Below are positions 29,061 through 40,969 of a DNA stretch of 64,000 bases, piece by piece. The first letter of the stretch is position 1. Each line of letters starts with the position of its first letter. A model generated the notes under the pieces. The model did not search any database. It was given only the letters and a program-made list of their open reading frames with translations, and had not been told where the DNA came from. The stretch lies in assembly GCA_030278955.1 (NCBI GenBank), contig JAOANR010000008.1, positions 40,779,301-40,843,300 of the forward strand, read 5' to 3'. This DNA comes from Hygrophila difformis (taxonomy: Eukaryota > Streptophyta > Magnoliopsida > Lamiales > Acanthaceae). A program made the translations under genes and the position numbers.

Positions 29061-31492
29061 CATAAAATTTCAAAATTTTTGGACTAATATTTCATTCCCA
29101 GAATTTCCATTACTCAACATGTGTCACTGTGAACCCAAATTATTGTCAAGTTGCATTTTTGCTTAGTTTCAGCTCAATGGTTCTTCCTAAATTCGGGTAT
29201 GGGATATACTAAACACTCTTAGGATATTATTTAAGGTTATAGACTTTATAAGTTCAAAACCAAGGGTGAGAAGCAACCCAACCATGGTGAAATGTGTCTG
29301 TGCAATGAATATGGTGAGTTATAACCTCCAACTCTTGGATTTCCGGCCATAATGAGTGGAGTTACGTTGAGGCAATGATTAGGGCGTTAATTGGCAGAAA
29401 TTAACACCATTAACCTCCTCAAATTCGTCCAAATAAACCCCATATCAGTCACAAACTACCTCATTCATTGACTCCGAAAATTCAGATTTCTCTTTGAGCG
29501 TTGGAGAGTTTGTGAGTGTTCTTCCGATTTCCAGAGGGTTTGGGCGATTCTAGCACCATCCAAACCTTGCATCCTTAGGTAAGAAGGATTCTATGTCTTC
29601 TCATCACTCCTTGATTCGAATCTAAGGTTTCAAAACTAAGATTTCATCCAAGCATCTCAATCTAGGGTGCATTCGTGAGTAGCAGTCCACGTTGCTATTT
29701 AGGACGTCCTTGGAACCATTCCATTCGAAGTATCTGTGATCCCAATCCATTGAAAAGTAAGTTAGTATCATACACATTGTTTTTTAGAAGTTGTGGTTGA
29801 GTAGAAATCGAGTTATGAATCTATTTCCATCCTTTATGAAATCTGTCAAATAGGATTTTTCCATGACTAGTTTCTATTTTCTCGCATTTTTGACTTAGGT
29901 CTGAGCGTTTTTGAGAGATCTTTCCTAAATGAAAATTGTTCCTAACATTCTAAAGATGAGATCTGTAAATTTTCATAATTTCTGGAGTTCATTTGATGCC
30001 CCAAATTCGATCTGGTATTTTGGTCCAAAATTTGCTGTCAGATTCGTTTTTGATGAAGTCCAGTTCTGTGGTGCTTCTTAGACCATTTTGTGTTTGGTAT
30101 TTGTGGTCAATACCTCATGAGTTTTGTTCCATATTGTGTTTAGAATGTCTCCGTCAAGTTTTACGATTTTTGGAACTCCCTTGAAAAAGTTATGGATTTT
30201 TATTTCCACTATGGTCAAAATCACTGAAGCTTTTAAAATCCTCAAATTAGGGTTTTCTGAAATGGCCTTATTTCGCCTATAAGGAATCCGAATTTGGAGA
30301 TAGCTATTTCTATGAAAAATGTTCATTTTGATGTTCGCTAGCCACTGTAAATTTTTCGGAATTTTAAAAATCGTTTGCTACATTTCCAAATGCAAAACAA
30401 TTCACTGCTCTTGTTTCAAATCCATGTTGTGCTTTGATGGCATTACTTGAGTCAAATTTTACTCTCGTTTTGAATCCATAAATCTGGAAATGTGGTTATT
30501 TTGCGATGTTGGTGAAAAGTTGATTTTGGATATGGCATGAATAAAATTATCAAATTAAAATGTGGTTTTTGAAACCTTGTGAAATATGATCGAGTGGGAT
30601 GCTTTGATTATTTCTTGAGGGTAAGTGCACTAGGTGGAGCTCGATGGGCCGCCCCCTCTCGTAGCCAAAACGGCAAATATGATTATGTGATTGTAAGAGT
30701 CTATACTCCTAGATGTATCCGTATGGGTTATCTGGGGCTCTGGAGTGTGTCTGTATAGGGTCACTGCTTTCACTTGCTTTGCGGGTTCGATTCCCTAAGG
30801 TGTATGTTTTTCTGCGGGTTCAATTCCCCAGGATATTATTGACTCCTACGGGTTCGATTCCCTAGGATGTATGTTGAGTTCTTGCGGGTTCGATTCCCCA
30901 AGGGCGGGTGTCCTCGATCATAATGAAACAATGGTAAAAGAATGTATTTTGAGTTCTTGAAACAATCGTGTCCTCGATCATATGAAAACAAATGTAAAAG
31001 GGTGTATTTGAGTTCTTGCGGGTTCGATTCCCCAAGGACGGGGTGTCCTCAATCATAACGAACAATGGTGAAATATTCGTTTGGCGTGTGTGAGAATTTC
31101 AAATTATTTATCCGCCTTTTTAAATTAAAAATCCTATTTTTATACTCTTCTAAAATTTTTAAAATCCGTTGTGTTGTATATTAACTTACTCAGTATCGAG
31201 TGGGATGAGAATTTTCGAAGACTTGTCACAGTTGTTTTAAATTCTTTTTACGAATTCCAAACTCATGTTTGGCCGTGTTTGGCCATTACTTATCTTCCGC
31301 ATTATTTTATGCATGTTAGACATTTTAAAACGACATCTTAAACTCGGGCATTATTTTTAAGTATTTGATTTTTTTGTATTTATGCAACTTTGCCTTAGCA
31401 TCTTTTCAAGTGAGCTCGAAATGGTTCGCGTCTTGCTTGGGAATGTGTGGCGGTGGCATCCCGGCCTGGGTTATCAAAACCGGAGTGTTACA
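29061..31492 (+). mobile_element. 3' LTR of element B, second part
   Basis: Resumes directly after the target duplication at 29056-29060 and ends GGAGTGTTACA. Its last ~155 bp match the truncated 5' LTR at 16198-16357. The body is noncoding. It includes LTR-typical blocks shared with A (GTATGGGTTATCTGGGGCTC) and the repeat cluster at 30783-31032. Confidence 0.85.
30783..31032 (+). repeat. Cluster of five tRNA B-box-like repeats in LTR B
   Basis: GGGTTCGATTCCC or a one-base variant occurs at 30783, 30816, 30850, 30886 and 31020 within imperfect repeats of AGTTCTTGCGGGTTCGATTC. The motif resembles the internal B box of tRNA genes (GGTTCGAATCC). No A box or tRNA fold accompanies it. Confidence 0.65.
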
Positions 31493-32100
31493 ATTATGAA
31501 ATTAAGTGGGTGGAAACCGGAGTTATTTGCTGGTGTCTCAGTGTTAGGTGTACATCCTGATGTAGCATTTAGGGCGACGATTCAAATTGGCCGCGTTTTT
31601 TTCAGGGTTTAGGGTTTAGGGTTCAGGGTTTAGGGTTTAGGTTCTAGGGTTTAGGGTTTAGGGTTTATGCTTTTTTTTTTGGAACAGGCATCCGGTTCAG
31701 ATTCTTTTTTTCAAATTTTGGATTTTTGCTTGGGAAGCCCACCAAAATATTTGGAGTTTAGAGAGTTTTTATTAAATAAATAAATAACTGAATAAAGCTT
31801 GTATTTCACGCAGTTCAAGACATATTTTTAAATATTTATAACTCAAATTGTATACAAGTAAAAATTATAAAAATTTGATATTATAAAACTACGTGATTAG
31901 ACGAATCTAACAAGATCTCACTTGACTATGTTTTATATTATAGAACTATGTTAAAAAATTTGATTAAAGTTACTCAATGAATAGTTACTACTATGCAATG
32001 AGAGCATTTAAATGAGAACGGAGGAAGTACAATACTAGTCTAGAAAAGGAAATGATTTGCTTGCAAAAAAAAATACTAAGATAGCATATATAATAAGACT
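31493..32100. other. Noncoding segment between element B and the element C ORF
   Basis: No gene. It holds a short telomere-like array (31604-31667) and an AT-rich stretch (about 31800-32031) ending GAACGGAGGAAGTAC. That ending resembles the TIR of Stowaway-like MITEs (CTCCCTCCGT family), though no matching second end is visible. The 3' LTR expected for element C is absent. Confidence 0.5.
31604..31667 (+). repeat. Interstitial telomere-like TTTAGGG array
   Basis: About nine head-to-tail copies of the plant telomere unit TTTAGGG, with two variant units (TTCAGGG, TTCTAGGG). It is surrounded by transposon sequence. Confidence 0.8.
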
Positions 32101-32458
32101 CTAAGCTCCTTCCGGCAGAGTAGCAAGGTCCTCTTCCGGGTCCTCCTCCACTGGGCTCGGCTCCATCAAGTGATCCTCCACGGGACTCAGCGGTAGTAGG
32201 TAGTCATAGAGGTGGATCAAGTCCATCCCCTGGGCATCGACCTTCTCCTTCAAATCTTGGTTTTGTGCAGTGAAGGTGTGAATTTGATGTTCTAGTTGAT
32301 TTATGTAATGATGATCTGCCTCCCTTAAGTTCTTCAAAAGGTGCATATTGGCTTCTAGCTGAGCTATACGATATTTTAGATTTTTGGGTGTTTTGTTGTG
32401 AATCAACGTAGGCGTTCATTATTTTCATCATCAGTTGGATCATGTTTTGATCGGCCAT
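32101..32458 (-). pseudogene. Small coiled-coil ORF of element C, one frameshift
   Basis: Translation starts at MADQNMIQLMMKIMNAYVDS (ATG 32456-32458). It shifts frame near 32400 into RIAQLEANMHLLKNLREADH and IHTFTAQNQDLKEKVDAQG, ending in an acidic, proline-containing tail. The product would be about 119 residues with heptad-like leucines and no zinc knuckle or enzyme motif. It occupies the place where gag starts in B and D, after the same type of leader. Function unknown; a capsid-interacting or RNA-binding helper is only a guess. In situ frame loss means this copy is probably dead. Confidence 0.5.
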
Positions 32459-32645
32459 CTAGCGTAGAAAGAGGGAATTTATGTTAGATCATGTCAACTA
32501 CCAAATCATATCTAGGTGCAAGAGAATACAGTATGCATGTATGCAAATGATGATCCCCCCAAAAATAATCTATTTACTAAGTTTATTTATTTTTCCATGG
32601 GCTTTTAAAATAAAAATTTATCCCATTGTGAACTAATAAAAGTAA
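32459..32645 (-). other. Leader of element C, distal part
   Basis: Noncoding sequence with CCCCCC and ATGCATGTATGCAAATGATG, like the leaders of B and D. It is interrupted at 32645 by the MULE-like insertion and resumes at 37577. Confidence 0.6.
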
Positions 32646-32842
32646 CGGAAAATTGCACTTTAATACCCCACTCCAAAAATACTGAGACTCTGATACCCCT
32701 ATATTATAATACTCACATTTCGATACCTCCCCAGTATTTTTGAGTTTCTTTCAAAATCAATAAGTACGAAAAGACTATAATGCCCCTACAGCAAAGAAAG
32801 AGTGAAATTAATGGGGAAGGGTAGCAGGGACAATTTCACTTT

Positions 32843-33139
32843 ATGTCTTTTCCATGCATTGGTTTTGACAAAGGAATGGGAAAGAGGAAGCACAATCGCA
32901 AGTTTCATTTTGCCCATCATTTTCAATTCAATCAAGCAATTGTTGAAGTTGTTCTTTGTGGTTTTATAATTCAATTGCAGAATGAGCAGATTAGCATAAT
33001 CTTTCGGTTGTTAAAAGGTATGAAAATCAATTTCTGTTGGAATAAAGCAATTGGGTTTTGCAGTTTGCAGAGGCGAAGGTATAAAGAGGAGTCGCGTTTG
33101 AGGAATGGGGGATTAGGTCTCCTTCACCATATTGTTTAA
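32843..33139 (+). other. Unrecognised 98-codon frame inside the MULE-like element
   Basis: An open frame with aromatic- and basic-rich composition and no motif I recognise. It may be captured sequence or chance. No splice structure is evident. Confidence 0.2.
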
Positions 33140-34221
33140 TTATTGGAGTCTTAATATTTAAATTATTGTAGTTTTTGTTGTTATTAGTATTTATATTATT
33201 TTCAAGAATCGTCTACCAATTTTTTTATTTTTTTATTTTTTTGGAAAGCTTGAATCTTGTTGAATTTTTGCTGCAAAACCCAAAATCTTTGCTACATAAA
33301 ATCAATTTCTGTTGTTAAAAGGTATGAAAATCTAACGTGATTCCACAATAGATATTTACATTCTGCAATGTGATTCTATTGGTGTTTACATTTGAAGTTC
33401 TTTTTTGTGGCCTGCGGTGTTGGAAGTTTGGGAGTATTTTGAGAATGGGTTTTTGTTAGGGTTTGAAGTTGTTTTTGTGCGAAAAAACTAGAGACATGTT
33501 GTGTTGTGATTGGGGTATAGCAGGGTTAAGGTAGTATTTTGCGAATGAGGTTTCATTAGAGGGTTTAGGGGTGCTTTGGAGGGCTGCGATTTGCGATTTG
33601 AATGGATAAAGCATGATTTTTTTTTCTATTTTTTGTTTGTTTGCTGCAGTTGGGGTAAGTTATATGAAACCTGTTGTTCGACAACCACGGTTCACATCAA
33701 AATACACTTGTGCTGGGGTGGGTTTTGAGATACCACGGAGATTCATGAACTACACCACTGTTTTGGGGGTTGATTTTGTGCAATTTGGCGAATAGAAATG
33801 GCTAGGGTTGGTTTGGGATGGTTTATGAGATACCACAGAGTTTCGTGGAATACACCACTGTTCTTGGGTTGATTTTGTGCATCTTAGTGAATAGAGACGA
33901 GTAGGGTTGATTTTGGTGTGATTGTTTGTATAGCAGTGATTTTAGTTAATGTTAGATTGTTTTTGGGATGGTTTTGTGCACTCCATTGAATAGAAAATGA
34001 TAAAATGTGGCATATGGTGTTTTGAGAATGAGAGTATTCTGTGTATGGTGTCATTTAGCATATCATCAGTGTTCTGAATTATTTGTCCAGTGTTGTAGGA
34101 GTTGAGTATTGTTCTTTAACGGGTGAGTACTGTATATATGTTCTTCAAAATAGTGATGATTAGTGGATTTGACAGGCAACGATTGAATGACACCGAAAGT
34201 AAAATGAGGTGTGAAGAAAGG

Positions 34222-34376
34222 AAAAAAGGTACCCAAGAAGCAGGACAACGATGAAGCATCAATAGTTGCCCGGTGCAGCCTTACCGTGCTGCACGATGCC
34301 ATGACAGAGATTGCGGGAAGAATTACGGAGCAACAAAAAAAAGCCATAAAGAAGACCCCTTTCTATCATTTTTGAG
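34222..34376 (+). pseudogene. Coding-looking fragment, possibly captured gene piece
   Basis: A plus-strand frame reads KKQDNDEASIVARCSLTVLH then a Glu/Lys-rich helix (EIAGRITEQQKKAIKKTPFY) and stops at the start of the tandem array. The pattern R-CS-x-LH... QQKKAIKK resembles the head of domains found in plant MULE-associated (Ulp1-type) proteins; this is family resemblance recalled from general knowledge, not a search result. It has no start codon in frame nearby, so at most an exon remnant. Confidence 0.3.
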
Positions 34377-36060
34377 CTCATTAATGGCATTCAACCACTT
34401 TAATTTACAATAATAACGAATAAATATGTTTGTTTAAGTTAAATAAAATACGAATAATCATGATTTACACAATAAACCAACCCCATGTGAACCAAATATG
34501 CCTCTTTTCACTATATGAGGAATGACTGAAGGAATGGTGCTTCCTTTCAGTAGAGGAGTACATCTGAGGCAGAATGTCTGGTGTATTCCACTAGAGGTTA
34601 TGGTGTGTTCTTGGAAAAACACATAGTCCACCACAAAATCTTGTACTTGAGCTTATTAATGGCATTCAAACACTTTAATTTAAATAATAACGAACAAATA
34701 TGTTTGTTTAAGTTAAATAATGTACGAATAATCGTGATCTACACAATAACCCAATCCTATGTTCCCCAAATATGTCTCTTTTCACTATACTAGGAATGAC
34801 TGAAGAAATGATGCTTCCTTTCAGTAGAGGAGTACATCTGAGGCAGAATGTCTGGTGTATTCCACTAGAGGCAATGGTGTATTCTGGAGAAAACATATAG
34901 TCCACCAAATCTTGTATTTGAGCTCGTTAATGGCATTCAACCACTTTAATTTACAATAATAACGAACAAATATATTTGTTTAAGTTAAATAAAGTACAAA
35001 TAATCGTGATCAACACAGTAATGCAACCCTATGTGCATCAAATATGCCTCTTTTCACTATACTAGGAATGACTGAAGGAATGGTCCTTCATTTCAGTAGA
35101 GTAGTACATCTGAGGCAGAATGTCTGGTGTATTCCACTAGAGGTAATGGTGTGTTTTTGGGGAAACACATAGTCCACCAAATATTGTATTTGAGCTCGTT
35201 AATGGCATTCAACCACTTTAATTTACAAGAATAACGAACAAATATGTTTGTTTATGTTAAATAAAGTACGAATAATCGTGATCAAGACATTAACCCAACC
35301 CTATGTGCTCCAAATATGCCTCTTTTCACTATATGATGAATGACTGAAGGAATGGTGCTTCCTTTCAGTGGAGGAGTACATCTGAGGCAGAATGTCCGGT
35401 GTATTTCACTTGAGGTGATGGTGTGTTCTTGGAAAATAACATAGTCCACCACCAAAACTTGTATTTGAGCTCATTAACGTTATCCAACTATTTCAATTTA
35501 CAATAATAACGAACAAATATATTTGTTTATGTTAAATAAAGCACAAATAATCGTGATCATCACATTAACCCAACCTTATGTGCCTCAAAGATGCCTCTTT
35601 TCACTATGTGAGGAATGACTGAAGGAATGGTACTTACTTCCAGTAGATGAGTACATCTCAGGCAGTATGTTTGGTGTATTCCACTAAAGGTAATGGTGTG
35701 TTCTTGAGAAACCACATAGTCCACCACTAAATCTTGTATTTGAGATCATTAATGGCATTCAACAACTTTAATTTACAATAATAACGAACATATATATTTG
35801 TTTATGTTAAATAATGCACGAATAATCGTGATCACCATATTAACCCAACCCTATGTGTCCCAAATATGCCTCTTTTCACTATATAATGAATGACTGAAGG
35901 AATGGTGTTTACTTCAAGTAGGGGAGTACATCTCAGGCATTATGGCCGGTGTATTCCACTGGAGGTGATCATGTGTTCTTGGGAAACCATATACTCCACC
36001 ACTAAATCTTGTATTTGAGCTCATTAATGACATTCAACCATTTTAATTTACAATAATAAC
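34374..36060 (+). repeat. Tandem array, ~273-bp unit, about six copies
   Basis: Repeats start at 34374, 34649, 34920, 35192, 35467, 35742 and 36017 (spacing 271-275 bp). Each has GAGCTCATTAATGGCATTCA, an AT-rich part, AATCGTGATC, and CATCTGAGGCAGAATGTC. The last copy breaks off after ~50 bp. An inverted partial copy follows at about 36150-36232. Confidence 0.88.
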
Positions 36061-36650
36061 GAACAAATATGATTGTTTATGTTAAACAATCACACCATGT
36101 GTACTCATTAACGATAGTTTATGTTAAATAAACAAATTTGAGCTCATTAACGAACAAATAGGGTTGGGTTAATGTCTTGATCACGATTATTCGTACTTTA
36201 TGTAACATAAACAAACATATTTGTTCGTTATTATATGAATAATTGCGAACAATAAATAACTCTACTTTATCTCTTACAATTATGTACATATCCATTTAGG
36301 AGTCATATCCTGTTGTACAAGGGTAGTGGGGGATGGAGTGCAGTATATTGTAAGGTCAATATTAGGTGTTCATAGTGAATGATAATAGTGTGTTCTTGTT
36401 GTAATACATAACCTAATATAATAGTTCAAAGGAATTTATTTATGGCTATGAACGACAAAACCGACGGAGGATTGTTGTGCAGAGTTCTCTGTTATCCACA
36501 GTTCATTTATGGCTATGAACGACAAAACTAACAACAGATAACGACAAATCCGCTATCCACAGTACTTCATGGAACATCTCACCTACATTTTTTGGTATTG
36601 TTCATATAGGTGTATCCACGGTGGACTTCAAATAGAAAATACAAATAACA
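36061..36650. repeat. Inverted partial repeat copy and unique tail
   Basis: 36150-36232 is the reverse complement of the AATCGTGATC part of the 273-bp unit. The rest is unique, with a short repeated ATTTATGGCTATGAACGAC (about 36437 and 36507). No gene. Confidence 0.65.

Positions 36651-36713
<63 letters not shown>
36651..36713. repeat. (TAA)n microsatellite, ~21 copies
   Basis: Uninterrupted trinucleotide run inside the MULE-like element. Confidence 0.95.
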
Positions 36714-36714
<1 letters not shown>

Positions 36715-37567
36715 GTTTCTTAATTAGAACAAAATAGGTAATAAGTAATAATTGTAGTGTGAATTTTAAAAAATATACTTAATTGTACCGATATTTTAGA
36801 ATTAGAAGCTAAACTAATTTATTGGTAATAAATAGAGCTATACTTTATAATGTTAGAATAAACCATACTTTTATCATTCTCAATAGTTTTTAAAAGATTC
36901 ATTGACATAAAAGAAAATTATTTTGACCTAATAGTTAAAAAATAATATATTTTAATTGTTAGATATTTATTTTCACATTTAACTCATTTAAAAAGAGAAA
37001 ACATTCTAACAATACAATTTCAAAATAAAATAATATTATTATAATAAAATTAAGAGTAGTAAAATAAAATTAAAAATATAATGTACAAAATAAAATAAAA
37101 TTTAAGTAAATTAATAAAAAAACTTAAAAACAGAATAATATAGAAAAGTTATTTTTAATTAAATAACTAAATTATATATTTTTAAATTAGAAAATAAGAT
37201 GAAATAATTGAATAATGCGAGCAAATAAGATTAAATAAAAATAATATTAAAATAAATACAATAAAATAAAATTTAAAAGATAAAAATTTTAAAATGCAAC
37301 AAAAAATATAATAGAAATGTCAAAGAAATAAAAAATAAAATAAAGTAAAAAAAAGAAATTGAAGAGAGAGGGTGTTGTCTTATCAGTCCCATAAAGGAGG
37401 GGTATTGTAGTCATTTCTGCATTTTATTTTTGTTTTGATTTTGTTTTAATGGAGGGGTCCTGAAGTTACATGTATTTGACAGGTGGGTATCAATACAAAA
37501 CGTATTCAGTATAGGGGTACTAATACATAACACTTTGAAGGTGTGGGTATTTAACAATAACTTTCCC
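36714..37567. other. AT-rich right end of the MULE-like element
   Basis: Very AT-rich, no ORF of note. The last ~130 bp form the right inverted end, with GGGGTACTAATACATAAC and GGTGTGGGTATTTAAC. Confidence 0.6.
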
Positions 37568-37576
37568 TAAAAGTAA

Positions 37577-37898
37577 TGGTAAAATGGGTTGGGCCTCTAT
37601 ATTGGGCCAAAATAATAAACATTTGGACTTTATTTAAAAATTAGGTATTGGGCCAAATCAATTGGGCTTTAAAATTTAAAATAATACTTTGGGCTACAGA
37701 TAAGCAAATATAATGTTTGGGCTTTCACAAACTTTTGGGCTAAAAATTTGGGCCCCTAATTTTTAAAATAATTATTTGGGCTCTGAAAAATATTTGGGCT
37801 TTAATATTAAAAATAATAATTAGGCTCCTTAAATATATTAATAGTTTAAAAATAATACATTTAAAAATAATAGTAATAATAGTTTAAAAATAATCGGG
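37577..37898 (-). other. Leader of element C, proximal part, with repeated TTGGGC motif
   Basis: Noncoding. On the plus strand TTGGGC followed by C or T recurs about ten times at roughly 20-30-bp spacing. The same arrangement is in the leader of D (58850-59065). Confidence 0.7.
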
Positions 37899-37909
37899 CT
37901 CTGATACCA
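37899..37909 (-). other. Primer-binding site for initiator tRNA-Met (element C)
   Basis: CTCTGATACCA on the plus strand, three bases from the LTR edge at 37913. Confidence 0.85.
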
Positions 37910-37912
37910 ACT

Positions 37913-40143
37913 TGTAACACCCCGGTTTTAGTAACCCAGGCAGGGATGCCACCGCCACACCTCCCTAGCAAGACACGACTTCTTCGAGCGTGCTAAAAAG
38001 ATGCAGGGCTAATGGTATTACAGAAAAACTATATAAAACAAGCCCACATTTATAAATAATTAATAAAACTATCATAAGCATTATTTAAATTGCAGTGGAA
38101 TGTAAATAGGGCCAACATGGCCAAAACGTCGGGTTAACAGGCCCGAAATGCAAGTCATGTAAAATGATAAATTATTATTCCCCAAAATTCCCATGTATGC
38201 TCATGCTCATACGTAATCCTCATACTCTGAAAAGAAAAGAGAAAACAACGGTTTTGTCAGTATAAACATACTGAGTAAGCTAACCCCTTGCATACAATAA
38301 TGGGGTTTAAAAGCCCTTAATTATTTTTTTAAAAAAAATGAATTACCTTCAACGAGGTTGTCTACACTATATAGATTAATCCGGCTCACTAATAAAATCT
38401 AGTTGCATAATTTAAAAGGCATGGATTCCAAAAGAAACATAATTATGACATGGCAAGGTAAGTAAATAAATTGACATAAATTTAAAACACAATTTAATAA
38501 GAATTTAATTTAAGTCTTTTAATTCCCGCTACTTCAAGATTACATGTATCCAGTTTTTCACGATTGCAGTGCAATCTCGACAATGTTTAGCCGGTAGTCC
38601 GGCCGCCGCAGCCGAATCCGCCATACCCAGTACCACTCCGGAGCCTCGGGAAACCTATACGGATACTTCCGAGAGTGTAAGCGCTATCTCTAGCCGTTTT
38701 GGCTCAATGTTTCGTATCAGGTCGCCATCGTCCTCACGGGTACGACGTGAATAATTAGGAGGGCACCCTGCAGAGCACTCACCCCCTACTTCGTTTCTAA
38801 TCAAATTGTAACGGGATTTTGAAAATGTTGTTTTTTTTACTTTTCAAAGGACTTTCGTCTGTTTGTTTAGAAAAGACCAATTTCACGAAATATGATTTCT
38901 ATATCATCACTGTTCGTACCTTTTCGTTTAAAAATTCAATGTCAAATGAGTTAAAAATTTCATAGTAGCTCAAAAACGACGTAACGAATAATTTTTGTGT
39001 TTTAAGTTTATCAAATCGAGGTGAGGAAACAAGTCAAAAATTTAGATTTCTGCCAAAACCCTAAGCTGTCAGGATTCAGGTTGTCGCAGTGTTCAAAGAT
39101 TCGATTTTTGACTCAACAAACGGACTCCAAAATTGAAATTTTACAGGCTTAATCTAGACTCAATAATCTACAAGTTTTATTTTTACCATAACAACTAATT
39201 CCGCTTAGTTCTGCTGTCAAAATATTGAACAAGTTCGAAGTAGTGCACAGTCACAATTTTGAGTATGAAAAATACGCAGAGGTGGTAAGATTCAGTTTCG
39301 GGCATCAAACCTTAACGAAAAATACTGAAATTTTTACACAGTGTAGATCTATGTCTTAGGAACATGTTTCCAGTTTTGAGTTTTTTTATTTGAACGCTAG
39401 AAATGGTCCGAAAAATTCAAGTACAAAAGCTGCGCGCATATAATTCTTCTATTGACAGATTTTTAGGTTCTTGAGTTAAATCCTTATGTTCGATTGAATT
39501 TTAGGCCAGAGTCTTCAATTTCATCCACGGCCTCCTTCTTCGTCAGAATTCGCTCCAAGTTTCGGGTTAGGGTTTCTTCGGGTGTTCGATTGAAGGTAGA
39601 AATTGTGAAGGTATTGAAAAGGGTTTACGGGGCTGAGAAGAGGGGTATTTATATCTCCCAACAATCCCATGATATCTGGAGGTCGAAGATTTGCAGCTTG
39701 GGCCTCAAGAAACGAAACCGACATTGAAAAATCCAGGGTCGGGCGAGAGATTCCCGCGAGGGCCGCACCAGCCGCGACGGCGCGGTGGTGGCGCGGTTTT
39801 CGCCGCGGAACGCACGGTGACCGCGCGGCCCTGGCCCTGGCTGCGATCTGGACCGGGTCGTGCGATCCGTCGGGCATTTTCTCCTCTCCTTTGGACTTCT
39901 ATCCTTCTACATTCTCGGGCTTCGATCTTTTGGGTTATTCTTGGGCTTTAAATCTCATTTTCAATTCCTTTGGATCTCAATTTAATTTCGTTTCAAAGTC
40001 TTGAGTCCATCGACATTTAGTTCCCGTGCAATAATTTATTTAAATTAAATTTCTTTTTAAATCTTTGAATTAAATTCCATTTTTCTTTTTATCTTTATTT
40101 TATTTATTTACTTATTTATGTGACTAATTTCGCGGGTATTACA
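37913..40143 (-). mobile_element. Element C 5' LTR (~2.2 kb)
   Basis: Plus-strand edges TGTAACACCCCGG and CGCGGGTATTACA. It shares its first ~90 bp with LTR D (54707), including GCAAGACACGACTTCTTCGA. No gene inside; GC-rich islands at 38590-38760 and 39750-39880. Element C's 3' LTR is not found, so the element is truncated at that end. Confidence 0.88.
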
Positions 40144-40903
40144 GGTAGTTTGTTATTTGGGAATTTGGCCGCTCACGAATTCCATAATTAAACCGGCTAA
40201 GCATTTTAAATCAAATTATAATTATTAATTCTATAACTTAACTCATGTCCAAATTCTTTTTACTTCAAACCTTATAATAACTCTTTTTATTTAAAAAGTC
40301 AGATAGTTTGTACTTATCGGGGTTCTAACAATTAAACATTGTCTGAAGCTAAACCTCGGAACCTTAATGACATAGTTGAAATTAAATATATTCGGTTAGT
40401 GATTAAGAATTAATGATTTTAAAAAACCTATTACGGTCCTGACTAGATTAATTCAAGTTCGTATTCCAAAGATTTAATAAGTTACCCTTTAATAATAAGA
40501 TCTGATATTTTTAATAAATTCATCAGCTCAATGTTTATATTAGCTTAATTAAGTTTCACTCGTATTTAAACCAACTTTCCGAATTCGCTATCAAAGATTT
40601 AGGTTTAAATTAACAAAATAAATTATATTAAATTCCGACTAAATAGTTCATAACTAATTTATATGGATTTTAAATAATTTGTAATAAAATAACCTAATAC
40701 CTATAAGTTAATTAAATATTGTTGCGCTCAAAAGTTTTAATCTCTTAAATTAGTTCACAACTAGGATTGACTTAAATAAATTCACAATTTGAAAAATATC
40801 ATCTCTTTTCATCTTCTAAAAATAAAATTTATGAGAAATTTTGAATATCTATTTATTAAAATTTAAATTTCTATTTAAATTTTTTTACGGGTATTATAAG
40901 CTC
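40144..40903 (-). mobile_element. Possible old LTR fragment next to LTR C
   Basis: AT-rich, no ORF. It ends ACGGGTATTATAA, close to the LTR edge CGGGTATTACA, which suggests that element C inserted into an older LTR of the same kind. The other half is not visible. Confidence 0.3.
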
Positions 40904-40969
40904 CGTGCTTAAAATCCCTGCTTATCAATCTTATTATCATTTCTTTCCTAATCTGTGCATACCTTTTAC

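Larger units (their letters stand above)
32646..37567. mobile_element. MULE-like DNA transposon, non-autonomous, 4.9 kb
   Basis: A 9-bp duplication TAAAAGTAA flanks it (32637-32645 and 37568-37576), the length typical of Mutator-like elements. The ends are imperfect inverted repeats for ~80 bp, seen as GGAAAATTGCACTTTAATAC at the left and GGAAAGTTATTGTTAAATAC on the reverse strand at the right. TACCCCTATA recurs near both. Flanks join into continuous element C leader. No MULE transposase is recognisable. Contents: two short unrecognised ORFs near the left end, a local ~115-bp duplication (33720-33905), a coding-looking fragment, a 273-bp tandem array, a (TAA)n tract and AT-rich sequence. Confidence 0.75.

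Noticed and set aside
32843..33139. Captured host gene in the MULE-like element
   Set aside because: The frame has no recognisable domain, so I list it only as an unrecognised frame.
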